The position numbers were made by a program, and so were the translations under genes. From an uncultured Lachnospiraceae bacterium (GTDB taxonomy: Bacteria; Bacillota; Clostridia; Lachnospirales; Lachnospiraceae): a DNA stretch of 26,833 nt. The stretch lies in assembly GCA_910583835.1 (NCBI GenBank), contig CAJTYM010000052.1:1-26833 (forward strand), given 5' to 3'. The notes beneath the pieces are model-generated. The model was not told the DNA's origin and searched no databases. It saw only the letters and a program-made list of their open reading frames with translations. This document shows, piece after piece, positions 15,329-23,178 of this stretch (positions are counted from its first letter, which is position 1; each line of letters opens with the position of its first letter).

Positions 15329-15889
15329 ATGTTTATAATCGCGGGGCTGGGAAATCCCACGTCCAAATACAAAGGTACACGCCACAATGTCGGTTTTGAG
15401 GTGATTGACATGTTGGCGGACCGCTATCATATCCGTGTCAGAGATAAGAAGCATCAGGCTTTGTGCGGCGCTGGAATGATTGAGGGGCAGAAAGCGCTTT
15501 TGGTGAAGCCGCAGACGTTCATGAACCTCAGTGGGGAGAGCATCGGGGCGGTCATCAATTTTTATAAATTGAATCCGCAGTCAGAGCTGATTGTTGTCTA
15601 TGATGACGTCAGCTTAGAGCCTGGCAGGCTGCGTATCCGCAAGAAAGGCAGCGCCGGGGGGCATAATGGCGTTAAGAATATTATCAGCCATGTGAAGACC
15701 GAGGAATTCCAGAGGGTTAAAATTGGCGTGGGCGAGAAGCCGGAGGGCTGGGACCTTGCTGATTATGTGCTTCGCTGCCCTCCGAGGAAGGAAAGGATTC
15801 TGCTGGCGGAAGCCTTTGACAATGCATGTGAGGCAATCAGCCTGATGGTACAGGGGAGGACAGACCAGGCGATGAATCGGTTTAATTAG
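15329..15889 (+). CDS. pth: Peptidyl-tRNA hydrolase
   Basis: Pth cleaves peptidyl-tRNA released by stalled ribosomes, recycling tRNA. The 186-residue length is normal. Visible motifs are GLGNP (6-10), the RHNVGF block with catalytic His19, TFMNLSGES (substrate Asn) and YDDVSLEPG with the assisting Asp, then GSAGGHNG. AAAAGGAG precedes ATG 15329. The gene lies between uppP and mfd on one strand with short gaps. The pth-mfd order is common in Firmicutes. Confidence 0.96.
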   Translation: MFIIAGLGNPTSKYKGTRHNVGFEVIDMLADRYHIRVRDKKHQALCGAGMIEGQKALLVKPQTFMNLSGESIGAVINFYKLNPQSELIVVYDDVSLEPGRLRIRKKGSAGGHNGVKNIISHVKTEEFQRVKIGVGEKPEGWDLADYVLRCPPRKERILLAEAFDNACEAISLMVQGRTDQAMNRFN

Positions 15890-15942
15890 CATAAGTCTGA
15901 ATGATTTCCATGGATATTGGCAGCACCAAGATGGGAGGGAAA

Positions 15943-18900
15943 ATGAAAAGTTTTATAGAGCCCTTGAAAAAGCTCGAAGAATTCAACAAATTGAAACATA
16001 AATTAACAAAAGAAAAAGGGATATTGCAGGTTTCCGGGTGTATTGACGCTCAGAAGCCTCATTTCATCTATGGTCTTCTGGAGGCAAATGACAGCGGGCT
16101 GATTGTCACGTTTCAGGAGCAGAAAGCGCGGGAGATTTATGATATGTACCGCTTTTTTGACAGGGATGTCGTCTACTATCCGGCAAAGGACGTGCTGTTC
16201 TACCAGTCGGATATCCGGGGAAACCTGCTGACAGCCGAGCGGTTAATGGCTGTTAAGTCGCTGGTTGAGCAAGAGCGTGTCACGGTAATTACCACGTTTG
16301 ACGCTTTGATGGACCGGGTGCTGCCGCTGTCGCAGATAGCCGGATTTATTCTTGAATTTAGCCTTGCGGATACGCTGGATATGGAGCAGACGAAAGAAAG
16401 GCTCGTACGCATGGGCTATGAGCGCAATTACCAGGTGGAGAGCGCCGGGCAGTTTGCTGTCCGCGGCGGAATTCTTGATATTTTCCCGCTGACGGAGGAG
16501 AATCCTTACCGCATTGAGCTGTGGGGCGATGAGATTGACTCTATCCGCAGCTTTGACGTGGGAAGCCAGCGCTCGATTGAAAATCTGCAGCAGGTATCTA
16601 TCTATCCTGCGAGTGAGGTTGTGCTGTCCGAGGAACGTATCAGCCAGGGGCTTGCCAGGATGGAGCAGGAGAAGGAGCGGCTGTATGAGTCTTTCCGGCG
16701 TGAGATGAAGACGGAGGAGGCGCACCGTCTGAAAACGATGGCGGAAGCCTTGGCGGAGGAGGTTGCGGAACTTGGGCAGAGCAGTGGCCTTGATAGCTGC
16801 CTGGCTTATTTTGCCGAGGAGACGGTTTCCTTTCTTGACTATTTCGACAGGGATAAGACGGTGGTCTTCCTGGATGAGCCGGCAAGGATAGCGGAAAAGG
16901 GCCGTGTGTTGGGGCAGGAATTTGCGGAGAGCATGTCGCACCGTCTGCAGAAAGGATATATTCTGCCAGGGCAGACAGAGGCCTTGTATACTGGAGAAGA
17001 AATTTTGGCAAAGATACAGCGCCAGAAATGCGTGGCATTGACAACACTAGATTTGTCGACAAATGATATAGAAATAAAAACAAGATATAATATAACGACC
17101 AGAACTGTCAATCCGTATAACCGCAGTTTTGAGCTGCTGGTAAAAGATTTGAATCTGTACCGGAAGAAGAAGTATCAGGTTATCCTTTTGTCCGGTTCCG
17201 CTACACGAGCGCAGAATCTGGCCCAGGATTTGCAGACGGAAGGGCTGAACTGCTTTTACAGCGGCGATTATGACCATCCCATACAGCCCGGGGAGGTAAT
17301 GGTTGCCTATGGCAAGCTGAAAAAAGGCTTTGAGTACCCGGACCTCAAGTTTGTGGTGATTTCAGAGAGCGATATTTTCGGCGGAGAAAAGAAGCGCAAG
17401 AAGAAACGCAAAATATATGAGGGCGAGAAAATCCAGAGCTTTACCGATTTGAGCATTGGCGATTATGTCGTGCACGAGCAGTACGGCGTGGGCATTTACC
17501 GGGGCATTGAAAAGATTGAGATTCAAAAGACGGCAAAGGATTATGTGAAGATTGAATATGACAAGGGCAGCACTTTGTATGTTCTCGCGACACAGCTAGA
17601 GGCGATTCAGAAGTATGCGGGGGCGGAAGCGAAGAAGCCCAGAATCAACCGGCTGGATGGGCAGGAATGGAAAAAGACTAAGAGCCGTGTGCGTGGCGCG
17701 GTCAATGAGATTGCCAAAGAACTGGTGGAACTCTATGCCACGCGGCAGCAGACGGAAGGGTTCGTCTATGGACCGGATACCGTATGGCAGAAGGAGTTTG
17801 AGGAGTTGTTCCCCTTTGAAGAGACGGAAGACCAGACCTTGGCAATCGAGGCAACGAAGCGGGATATGGAGAGCACGAAGATTATGGACCGGCTCATCTG
17901 TGGGGATGTGGGTTATGGCAAGACGGAAATCGCCATCCGTGCCGCTTTCAAGGCAGTGCAGGAGGGTAAGCAGGTAGCATATCTTGTGCCGACCACAATC
18001 TTAGCGCAGCAGCATTATAATACCTTTGTGCAGAGGATGAAGGATTTTCCGGTGAGCGTGCATCTGATGTGCCGTTTCTGTACCAATGCCCAGATGAAGC
18101 AGACGGTGGCAGATTTAAAGCGCGGAATGGCGGACATCGTGATAGGCACACACCGTATCTTGTCGAAAGATGTGGAATTTAAGGATTTGGGCTTGTTAAT
18201 CATAGACGAGGAACAGCGGTTTGGCGTGGCGCACAAAGAGAAGATTAAGCAGATGAAAAAGGATGTGGATGTGCTGACGCTGACGGCGACCCCGATACCG
18301 AGGACGCTGCATATGAGCCTGATTGGCATCCGCGATATGAGCGTCTTGGAGGAACCGCCGATGGACCGTCTGCCCATCCAGACATATGTGATGGAGTATA
18401 ATGAGGAGATTGTGCGCGAGGCGGTGAACCGTGAGCTTGCCCGGGGCGGACAGGTTTTCTATGTGTTTAACCGTGTCAACCAGATTGTGGAAGTTACCTC
18501 GAAGATTGCAGAACTCGTGCCGGAGGCAACCGTGGCGTTTGCCCATGGGCAGATGAAGGAGCGGGAGCTGGAGAATATTATGTATGAGTTTATCAATGGG
18601 GAGATTGATGTGCTGGTGAGCACCACCATCATTGAGACCGGGCTTGATATTTCCAATGTAAACACAATGATTATCCATGATGCTGACAATATGGGGCTGT
18701 CCCAGCTCTATCAGCTGCGCGGCAGGGTCGGTCGTTCCAACCGTACCGCGTATGCTTTCCTGATGTACCGCAGGAATAAGATGTTGAAGGAAGTGGCGGA
18801 GAAACGTCTGTCGGCAATCCGGGAATTTACAGAGCTGGGCAGCGGCTTTAAGATTGCCATGCGGGACTTGGAAATCCGTGGGGCGGGCAGTCTTCTGGGG

Positions 18901-19503
18901 GCACGGCAGCATGGACATATGGAAGCGGTAGGATATGACCTCTACTGTAAGATGCTCAACGAGGCGGTGAAAGACCTGAAAGGGGAGAAGACGGCGGAGC
19001 AGTTTGAGACCACGCTGGAACTGAACGTGGATGCCTTTATCCCGCCAACGTATATCCCCAATGAATTCCAGAAACTGGATATCTATAAGCGGATTGCCGT
19101 CATTGCGGACCGGGAAGAGAGCGAAGAGATGCTGGAGGAGCTGATTGACCGTTTTGGGGAACCGCCAAAATCCGTGGAGAACCTTCTGGCAATCGCCCAG
19201 CTGAGAGCGAAGGCCCATAATTGTTATTATACGGAAATCAAAGAGTTGGGAGATAAAATTAAATTTGTATTTTATTATCAGGCGAGGATTAACCCGGCAA
19301 ATATCATGCAGATGGCAGAGAAATACGAGGGCGCCCTCAAATTTGTGCGGGACATGAAGACGCCATATTTTGAGTATGCCAAAGATAATAATACCAGGCA
19401 GAAGACCTTGGGGATTTTAGAGCAGGTGGAGATGATACTGGATGATACCAAGGAACTGCTGGTAGATGAAAAAAGTGTGAATTCCGAGAAAAACAGTTGC
19501 TAG
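15943..19503 (+). CDS. mfd: Transcription-repair coupling factor
   Basis: Mfd removes RNA polymerase stalled at DNA lesions and recruits UvrA for excision repair. The 1186-residue protein has the full set of domains: a UvrB-like N-terminal part, the RNA-polymerase-interacting domain near residue 500 (IGDYVVHEQYGVGIY), the RecG-like translocase with GDVGYGKT (from about 653) and the DEEQ box in IIDEEQRFG (about 755), and the C-terminal autoinhibitory domain. ATG 15943 is chosen because GGGAGGG lies just before it; the frame extends back to 15901 without a site. Its stop codon overlaps the -35 box of the next gene. No truncation or frameshift is seen. Confidence 0.96.
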   Translation: MKSFIEPLKKLEEFNKLKHKLTKEKGILQVSGCIDAQKPHFIYGLLEANDSGLIVTFQEQKAREIYDMYRFFDRDVVYYPAKDVLFYQSDIRGNLLTAERLMAVKSLVEQERVTVITTFDALMDRVLPLSQIAGFILEFSLADTLDMEQTKERLVRMGYERNYQVESAGQFAVRGGILDIFPLTEENPYRIELWGDEIDSIRSFDVGSQRSIENLQQVSIYPASEVVLSEERISQGLARMEQEKERLYESFRREMKTEEAHRLKTMAEALAEEVAELGQSSGLDSCLAYFAEETVSFLDYFDRDKTVVFLDEPARIAEKGRVLGQEFAESMSHRLQKGYILPGQTEALYTGEEILAKIQRQKCVALTTLDLSTNDIEIKTRYNITTRTVNPYNRSFELLVKDLNLYRKKKYQVILLSGSATRAQNLAQDLQTEGLNCFYSGDYDHPIQPGEVMVAYGKLKKGFEYPDLKFVVISESDIFGGEKKRKKKRKIYEGEKIQSFTDLSIGDYVVHEQYGVGIYRGIEKIEIQKTAKDYVKIEYDKGSTLYVLATQLEAIQKYAGAEAKKPRINRLDGQEWKKTKSRVRGAVNEIAKELVELYATRQQTEGFVYGPDTVWQKEFEELFPFEETEDQTLAIEATKRDMESTKIMDRLICGDVGYGKTEIAIRAAFKAVQEGKQVAYLVPTTILAQQHYNTFVQRMKDFPVSVHLMCRFCTNAQMKQTVADLKRGMADIVIGTHRILSKDVEFKDLGLLIIDEEQRFGVAHKEKIKQMKKDVDVLTLTATPIPRTLHMSLIGIRDMSVLEEPPMDRLPIQTYVMEYNEEIVREAVNRELARGGQVFYVFNRVNQIVEVTSKIAELVPEATVAFAHGQMKERELENIMYEFINGEIDVLVSTTIIETGLDISNVNTMIIHDADNMGLSQLYQLRGRVGRSNRTAYAFLMYRRNKMLKEVAEKRLSAIREFTELGSGFKIAMRDLEIRGAGSLLGARQHGHMEAVGYDLYCKMLNEAVKDLKGEKTAEQFETTLELNVDAFIPPTYIPNEFQKLDIYKRIAVIADREESEEMLEELIDRFGEPPKSVENLLAIAQLRAKAHNCYYTEIKELGDKIKFVFYYQARINPANIMQMAEKYEGALKFVRDMKTPYFEYAKDNNTRQKTLGILEQVEMILDDTKELLVDEKSVNSEKNSC

Positions 19504-19525
19504 CACGAAAAAAAAGAACTATAAT
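19497..19525 (+). promoter_or_regulatory. Promoter of the prsA-like gene
   Basis: TTGCTA (19497-19502) and a perfect TATAAT (19520-19525) are 17 bp apart. The -35 box overlaps the mfd stop codon. A small hairpin, GCCGG/CCGGC with loop GGACAA (19538-19552), lies in the leader before the AGGAGG site. Confidence 0.7.
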
Positions 19526-19573
19526 ACTATTAAATGCGCCGGGACAACCGGCAGGAATGCACAGGAGGATAAT

Positions 19574-20647
19574 ATGAAAGCAAGAAGATTACTGCCGCTG
19601 CTGATGGCAGCGGTATTGGGAGTGTCCGCATTGACTGGATGCGGCAATAGTATTGATGCAAAGAGTGTTGGCGCAACGTTGGACGGGCAGGAAATCACCA
19701 TGGGATTCATGAATTTCATGGCGAGGTATCAGCAGGCGATTTATGATGGGCAGTTTTCTTCCATGTTCGGCGACCAGGATATCTGGAACCAGGATCTGTT
19801 TGGCGAGGGCACAGATACGGAGACTTCCGTTAAGAACAGCGTGTCGGAGAATATTGAAAATTTCTATGTGCTTGAAAAGCATATGGCGGATTATAAAGTG
19901 GAAATTACAGAAGAGGAACTGGCAAAGATGGATGAGGCTGCAGAGACTTTTATGAATGATAATTCTAAAAAAGCGATTAAGCAGCTGGGTGCAACGAAAG
20001 AATATGTGAAAGAGATGCTGCGTCTGTCCACGATTCAGTCCAAGATGCGCACTGCGATGGACGCTGAAGTCGACACAAATGTGACGGATGAGGAAGCAGC
20101 CCAGAAAAAAATCAGCTATGTGCAGGTGGGGTGCAAGTCCAAGACCGGTGAGGATGGCGAGACAGTAGATTACACCGAGGAAGAGAAAGCGAATATCAAG
20201 AAAGAAGTAGAAGCCTTTCAGGCAGCGGCGGCAGATGATTTCAAGACTGCCGCAGAGAATGCGGGATATACTGCATCGGAAGCTACCTTTGGCGATAATG
20301 ATGAGAGCTATACCTTAGATGATGCAGTGATTGAGGCAGCAAAGAAGCTTAAAGAGGGACAAATCAGTGAGGTCATCTCTACGGACGACAATTACTATGT
20401 CGTGCGCATGGAGAGCGAATTCGATGAGGAAGCCACTGAGAATAAGAAGAAATCCATTGTCACTGACCGCAAAAATGACCATTACACAGAGGTTTTAGAT
20501 GGATATAAAGAAAATGTCAAATATGAGCTGAACGAAGAGGAGTGGGCAAAGGTTAAGTTTGACGAACTGTTCTCCATCAAGGCTACGCAGACAGAGGACG
20601 CTGCCGATGGAGCGGATACAGGGGATACTGCAGACAGTGAAGAATAG
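19574..20647 (+). CDS. PrsA-type foldase lipoprotein (peptidyl-prolyl isomerase-like)
   Basis: The 357-residue protein has a lipoprotein signal peptide with lipobox LTGC (20-23), so it is anchored on the outer face of the membrane at Cys23. The mature part has a SurA/PrsA-like N-terminal helical region. A region around residues 170-290 then fits a parvulin-type rotamase fold (KISYVQVG, EGQISEVISTDDNYYVVRME), and an acidic C-terminal tail follows. Such proteins help exported proteins fold after Sec translocation. The rotamase core looks divergent, so catalytic activity is uncertain. AGGAGG precedes ATG 19574. It has its own promoter within the end of mfd and a terminator about 60 bases past its stop. 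Confidence 0.82.
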   Translation: MKARRLLPLLMAAVLGVSALTGCGNSIDAKSVGATLDGQEITMGFMNFMARYQQAIYDGQFSSMFGDQDIWNQDLFGEGTDTETSVKNSVSENIENFYVLEKHMADYKVEITEEELAKMDEAAETFMNDNSKKAIKQLGATKEYVKEMLRLSTIQSKMRTAMDAEVDTNVTDEEAAQKKISYVQVGCKSKTGEDGETVDYTEEEKANIKKEVEAFQAAAADDFKTAAENAGYTASEATFGDNDESYTLDDAVIEAAKKLKEGQISEVISTDDNYYVVRMESEFDEEATENKKKSIVTDRKNDHYTEVLDGYKENVKYELNEEEWAKVKFDELFSIKATQTEDAADGADTGDTADSEE

Positions 20648-20706
20648 ATAAGGCAGAAAATGCTGCCAAAGCGTAGGAATATTGATTTCCGAGATATAGA
20701 AGGAGA

Positions 20707-20750
20707 GGGTATGGAAGACGGAGAAATATCGTTTCCATGCCCTTTATATT
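20707..20750 (+). terminator. Terminator after the prsA-like gene
   Basis: GGGTATGGAAGACG (20707-20720) pairs with CGTTTCCATGCCC (20730-20742), with one bulged G and one G-T pair, followed by TTTATATT. It stands directly before the repeat array. Confidence 0.7.
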
Positions 20751-20784
20751 CTTATAGGAAAGACCTTGTCACGCTAAAGCGTGA
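20750..20784. repeat. Repeat unit A, copy 1
   Basis: This 35-bp unit begins TCTTATAGGAAAGAC and ends in the palindrome CACGCT-AA-AGCGTG. It matches copy 2 at 20828-20862 at 34 of 35 positions, with a 78-bp period. Confidence 0.85.
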
Positions 20785-20827
20785 GTGGGGGGTTAGGGGA
20801 GTTGAGGTGGGCTTGCCCACTTTGTTC
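20782..20827. repeat. Repeat unit B, copy 1
   Basis: This 46-bp unit runs TGAGTGGGGGG, TTAGGGG, AGTTGA, then hairpin GTGGGC-TT-GCCCAC and ACTTTGTTC. It is identical to the copy at 20964-21009 except for one base (G/A at the seventh position). It is also recognisable, with a different stem, at the left edge of the window. Confidence 0.85.
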
Positions 20828-20880
20828 TCTTATAGGAAAGACATTGTCACGCTAAAGCGTGAAAGTGCCTTCCTATAAGA
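20828..20880. repeat. Repeat unit A, copy 2, with inverted terminus
   Basis: The second A unit (20828-20862) is followed at 20870-20880 by TTCCTATAAGA, the exact reverse complement of its first 11 bases (TCTTATAGGAA). The module can therefore fold as a hairpin with an inner CACGC/GCGTG arm. The sequence after it (TATAAGATA) also follows the left-edge copy near position 51. Confidence 0.8.
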
Positions 20881-20954
20881 TAAAAAATAATATGCGCACT
20901 CGCACAAGAGGTATATATTGCTTCGCAATTGTGCTCGGCGCGTCAAAGTGTGCA

Positions 20955-21009
20955 ACCCCCTCATGAGTGAGGGGTTAGGGGAGTTGAGGTGGGCTTGCCC
21001 ACTTTGTTC
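20955..21009. repeat. Repeat unit B, copy 2, with leading C-tract hairpin
   Basis: CCCCTCA pairs with TGAGGGG across the start of the unit (the B part is 20964-21009). Then come TTAGGGG, AGTTGA and the GTGGGC/GCCCAC hairpin. The C-tract/G-tract hairpin is present in the left-edge copy (CCCCC/GGGGG) but not before copy 1, where unit A abuts instead. Confidence 0.8.
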
Positions 21010-21043
21010 ATAGGATACTTCTGTTGTTAAGAAAGGAAAAGGC

Positions 21044-22099
21044 ATGAAAAATTTGCGCCAGGCAGGAATCCTTGCGGCGGCTGTCCTCGTTCTGGCAGGG
21101 ATTGCCTGTATACAGTACTATAATCAGAAACCGCAGCGGTATGAAGGGCAGTTTTTTGGCTGCTTCGATACCGTGACTACGATTACCGGATATGCGGGCA
21201 GCCGGGAAGATTTTACGGAGAAGCTTGCGCTGCTCGAGGAAAAACTTACCTATTACCACCAGCTTTTTGATATCTACCATACATATGATGGTATCAATAA
21301 CATTAAGACTGTCAACGATGCTGCCGGAGTACGGACCGTAAAAGTTGATGGAGCAATTATTGAATTGTTGGAAATGGGGCGGCAGATGTATGACAGGACC
21401 GCCGGGAAGGTCCACATTGCCTATGGCAGTGTGCTGTCTTTGTGGCATGACTGCCGTGAAGAAGGGCTGCGCAATCCGCAACATGCCCGGATTCCCACAG
21501 AAGAGGAACTTGCCGGACGTGCAGCGCATACAAATATGGACAATTTGATTGTGGATGGGGAATCATCGACCGTTTTCCTTAAGGATGGGGAAATGTCCCT
21601 GGATGTGGGAAGTATTGGCAAAGGCTATGCAGTGCAAAAATTGGCGGAGTATGCCAGGGAAATTGGCATGGAACACGCGTTGATTTCCGTGGGCGGGAAT
21701 GTCTGTGCCGTTGGCGCGAAAGCGGATGGGAACTCCTGGGTGGTGGGCGTGGAAAATCCGCGTCCTGACAGCGGTGAATCATATATTGCAACAGTGGAAC
21801 TTGGCGGCGGCTGCCTGGTCACCAGCGGAGATTACCAGCGGTATTACGAGGTGGAGGGGGAGCGTTACTGCCATATCATAGACCCGGATACGAATATGCC
21901 GCCGCAGTATTTTTCCTCGGTGACGGTGCGTGCCGAGGATTCCGGCATTGCGGATGCAGTTTCCACTGCCCTTTTTAACATGGATTACGAGACAGGGCTG
22001 TCTTTGGTGGAAGAGATGGAAGATGTGGAAGCCCTGTGGATAGGAAAGGATGATCAGGTCCGCAGCTCTGGCGGATTTAAAGCCTATGAAGAAAAATGA
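21044..22099 (+). CDS. apbE: ApbE-type FAD:protein FMN transferase
   Basis: This family attaches FMN covalently to Thr or Ser in partner flavoproteins outside the membrane, using FAD and Mg2+. The 351-residue protein has an N-terminal hydrophobic anchor (about residues 9-24). The conserved ApbE blocks follow: SLDVGSIGKGYA, ALISVGGNVCAVG, HIIDPDTNMPP and the metal-site segment DSGIADAVSTALF. A Cys at 22 sits at the end of the hydrophobic stretch, but the preceding GIA does not fit a strict lipobox. GAAAGGAAAAGG precedes ATG 21044. It overlaps the next gene by 14 bases, so the two products are made together. The flavoprotein target (for example an FMN-binding-domain protein or Rnf subunit) is not in the window. 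Confidence 0.92.
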   Translation: MKNLRQAGILAAAVLVLAGIACIQYYNQKPQRYEGQFFGCFDTVTTITGYAGSREDFTEKLALLEEKLTYYHQLFDIYHTYDGINNIKTVNDAAGVRTVKVDGAIIELLEMGRQMYDRTAGKVHIAYGSVLSLWHDCREEGLRNPQHARIPTEEELAGRAAHTNMDNLIVDGESSTVFLKDGEMSLDVGSIGKGYAVQKLAEYAREIGMEHALISVGGNVCAVGAKADGNSWVVGVENPRPDSGESYIATVELGGGCLVTSGDYQRYYEVEGERYCHIIDPDTNMPPQYFSSVTVRAEDSGIADAVSTALFNMDYETGLSLVEEMEDVEALWIGKDDQVRSSGGFKAYEEK

Positions 22100-22460
22100 T
22101 ATTATTTTACTGGCAGTGCTGCTTATCGCTGCGGCGGCAGCGTTTGCTGGAATATCTGTGTATTCCCATATCAGTACGAAGGAACCGCAGGCGGTGGTCT
22201 ACCTGGATGGAGAGGAATGGGGGCGGTATCCATTGTCGGAAGATATTACCGTAGAAATCCGCCAGGAAGACAAGAGTTACAATATCCTGCAGATTCAAGG
22301 CGGGAAAGCAGAGATTACGGAAGCTTCCTGCCCGGATAAAGTGTGCGTCAACCACCGTCCGGTTGCCGGACAGGGGGAAAGCCTGATCTGTCTGCCCAAC
22401 AAGATGGTGGTGGAAATTGAAAACGGTAATGAATTGGGCATCGATGCGGGCACAAGATAA
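22086..22460 (+). CDS. Membrane-anchored NusG domain II protein
   Basis: The 124-residue protein has one N-terminal membrane segment (about 5-27) and an extracellular NusG-domain-II-like beta domain. Family hallmarks are ASCPDKVCVNH (Cys82, Cys87) and ICLPNKMVVE (Cys102). It is unrelated in function to the transcription factor NusG. The start at 22086 lies inside the end of apbE; the frame to 22050 lacks a ribosome binding site. Translation is probably coupled to apbE. In Firmicutes such proteins are frequent neighbours of Gx-transporter-type proteins, as here, and I associate them with the EetA slot of flavin-based electron transfer loci. That link is from memory and inference. Confidence 0.8.
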   Translation: MKKNDIILLAVLLIAAAAAFAGISVYSHISTKEPQAVVYLDGEEWGRYPLSEDITVEIRQEDKSYNILQIQGGKAEITEASCPDKVCVNHRPVAGQGESLICLPNKMVVEIENGNELGIDAGTR

Positions 22461-22561
22461 AGAAGGCAGCAGAAAGCAGTATTGCAGGAAAAATTGATAG
22501 AACAGGAGAAAATAGGCAGCGATAAAAGCGGTTCCGGGAAATGGGGCATGGGAGGACATTT

Positions 22562-23074
22562 ATGGCAAAGAAAACGGCTTATATGGGGATGCTGACAGCA
22601 TTGGCATTTGTATTTTCTTATATAGAGTTTCTAATGCCCATCAACCTGGGAGTGCCTGGAGTCAAGCTTGGGCTGGCAAACCTGGTAGTGATTGTGGCGT
22701 TGTATCTGATGGACGTGCGCTGGGCATGTACCTTGTCAGCAGTTCGCATCCTGCTTGTGGGGCTGACGTTTGGGAATCCGGCAAGCATGGTTTACAGCCT
22801 GGCAGGAGGAATGTTAAGCCTTGTTATAATGATTATTGCCAAGAAAGGAAAATTGTTCTCTGTCACAGGCGTCAGCATTTTGGGAGGCGTTTTCCATAAC
22901 ATCGGACAGATTGTGGTGGCAATTTTTGTGGTGGAGACCACCAGCTTGCTGTATTATCTGCCGGTGCTGGTTTTATCAGGGACGATTGCTGGTGTAGTAA
23001 TTGGTATAATTTCCGCTATATTAATTCGGCATTTAAAAAAAGCCATGCCAGCAGAAGGAGGAATATGTGAATAG
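22562..23074 (+). CDS. Gx transporter family / HepS component I-like membrane protein
   Basis: The 170-residue protein is almost wholly hydrophobic, with about five membrane segments. It carries the family blocks GVPGVKLGLANLV, FGNPASMVYSLAGG and GGVFHNIGQI. It is annotated in databases as heptaprenyl diphosphate synthase component I or Gx transporter, and resembles the substrate-binding S components of ECF transporters. GGGAGGAC precedes ATG 22562. Together with the two genes upstream it forms an apbE, NusG-II, Gx trio. Its substrate is unknown; a role in quinone/prenyl or flavin supply for an extracytoplasmic redox system is a hypothesis. Confidence 0.82.
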   Translation: MAKKTAYMGMLTALAFVFSYIEFLMPINLGVPGVKLGLANLVVIVALYLMDVRWACTLSAVRILLVGLTFGNPASMVYSLAGGMLSLVIMIIAKKGKLFSVTGVSILGGVFHNIGQIVVAIFVVETTSLLYYLPVLVLSGTIAGVVIGIISAILIRHLKKAMPAEGGICE

Positions 23075-23159
23075 GAAAAAGAATGGAAAGGAAATATATT
23101 ATAAAACGAAAAAATTCGTCATTCAAGATAAAAAATGGGGGAACTTAAACTATAAGTAG
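23067..23159 (+). CDS. Possible 30-residue lysine-rich small protein
   Basis: A GTG at 23067 overlaps the end of the Gx-transporter gene and follows GAAGGAGG with 5 bases between GGAGG and the start. The frame of 30 codons begins MNRKKNGKEIYYKTKKF and ends at TAG 23159, 19 bases before the exporter gene. It is very basic and matches nothing I know. It may be a small or leader peptide ahead of the exporter. It may instead be chance, with the GGAGG belonging only to the upstream gene's last codons. Confidence 0.3.
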   Translation: MNRKKNGKEIYYKTKKFVIQDKKWGNLNYK

Positions 23160-23178
23160 AAAAGTGAAGGGATCCGAT

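Larger units (their letters stand above)
20648..21043. other. 396-bp intergenic region between prsA-like and apbE
   Basis: After the terminator this region is almost entirely repeat units and hairpins (itemised separately) up to about 21015. The GAAAGGAAAAGG ribosome binding region of apbE follows. Between the repeats (20881-20963) a further imperfect hairpin pairs GCACAA with TTGTGC around an inner ATTGC-TTC-GCAAT stem-loop. No clear promoter for apbE could be set. The frame at 20660-20878 translates the repeats and is not regarded as a gene. Confidence 0.55.

Noticed and set aside
18196..19218. 340-codon minus-strand frame inside mfd
   Set aside because: It is antisense to conserved helicase motifs and has no family resemblance; a shadow of mfd codon structure.
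20782..20810. G-quadruplex in the G-rich part of unit B
   Set aside because: There are fewer than four separated runs of three G; at best a weak two-layer structure, and the hairpin explains the sequence better.
20750..20862. Direct repeats as a CRISPR array
   Set aside because: Only two A copies, the spacer is itself another repeat unit, and no cas genes are present.
20660..20878. 72-codon frame across the repeat array
   Set aside because: It translates the terminator and the A and B repeat units; repeated peptide pieces come from the DNA repeats, not from a protein.
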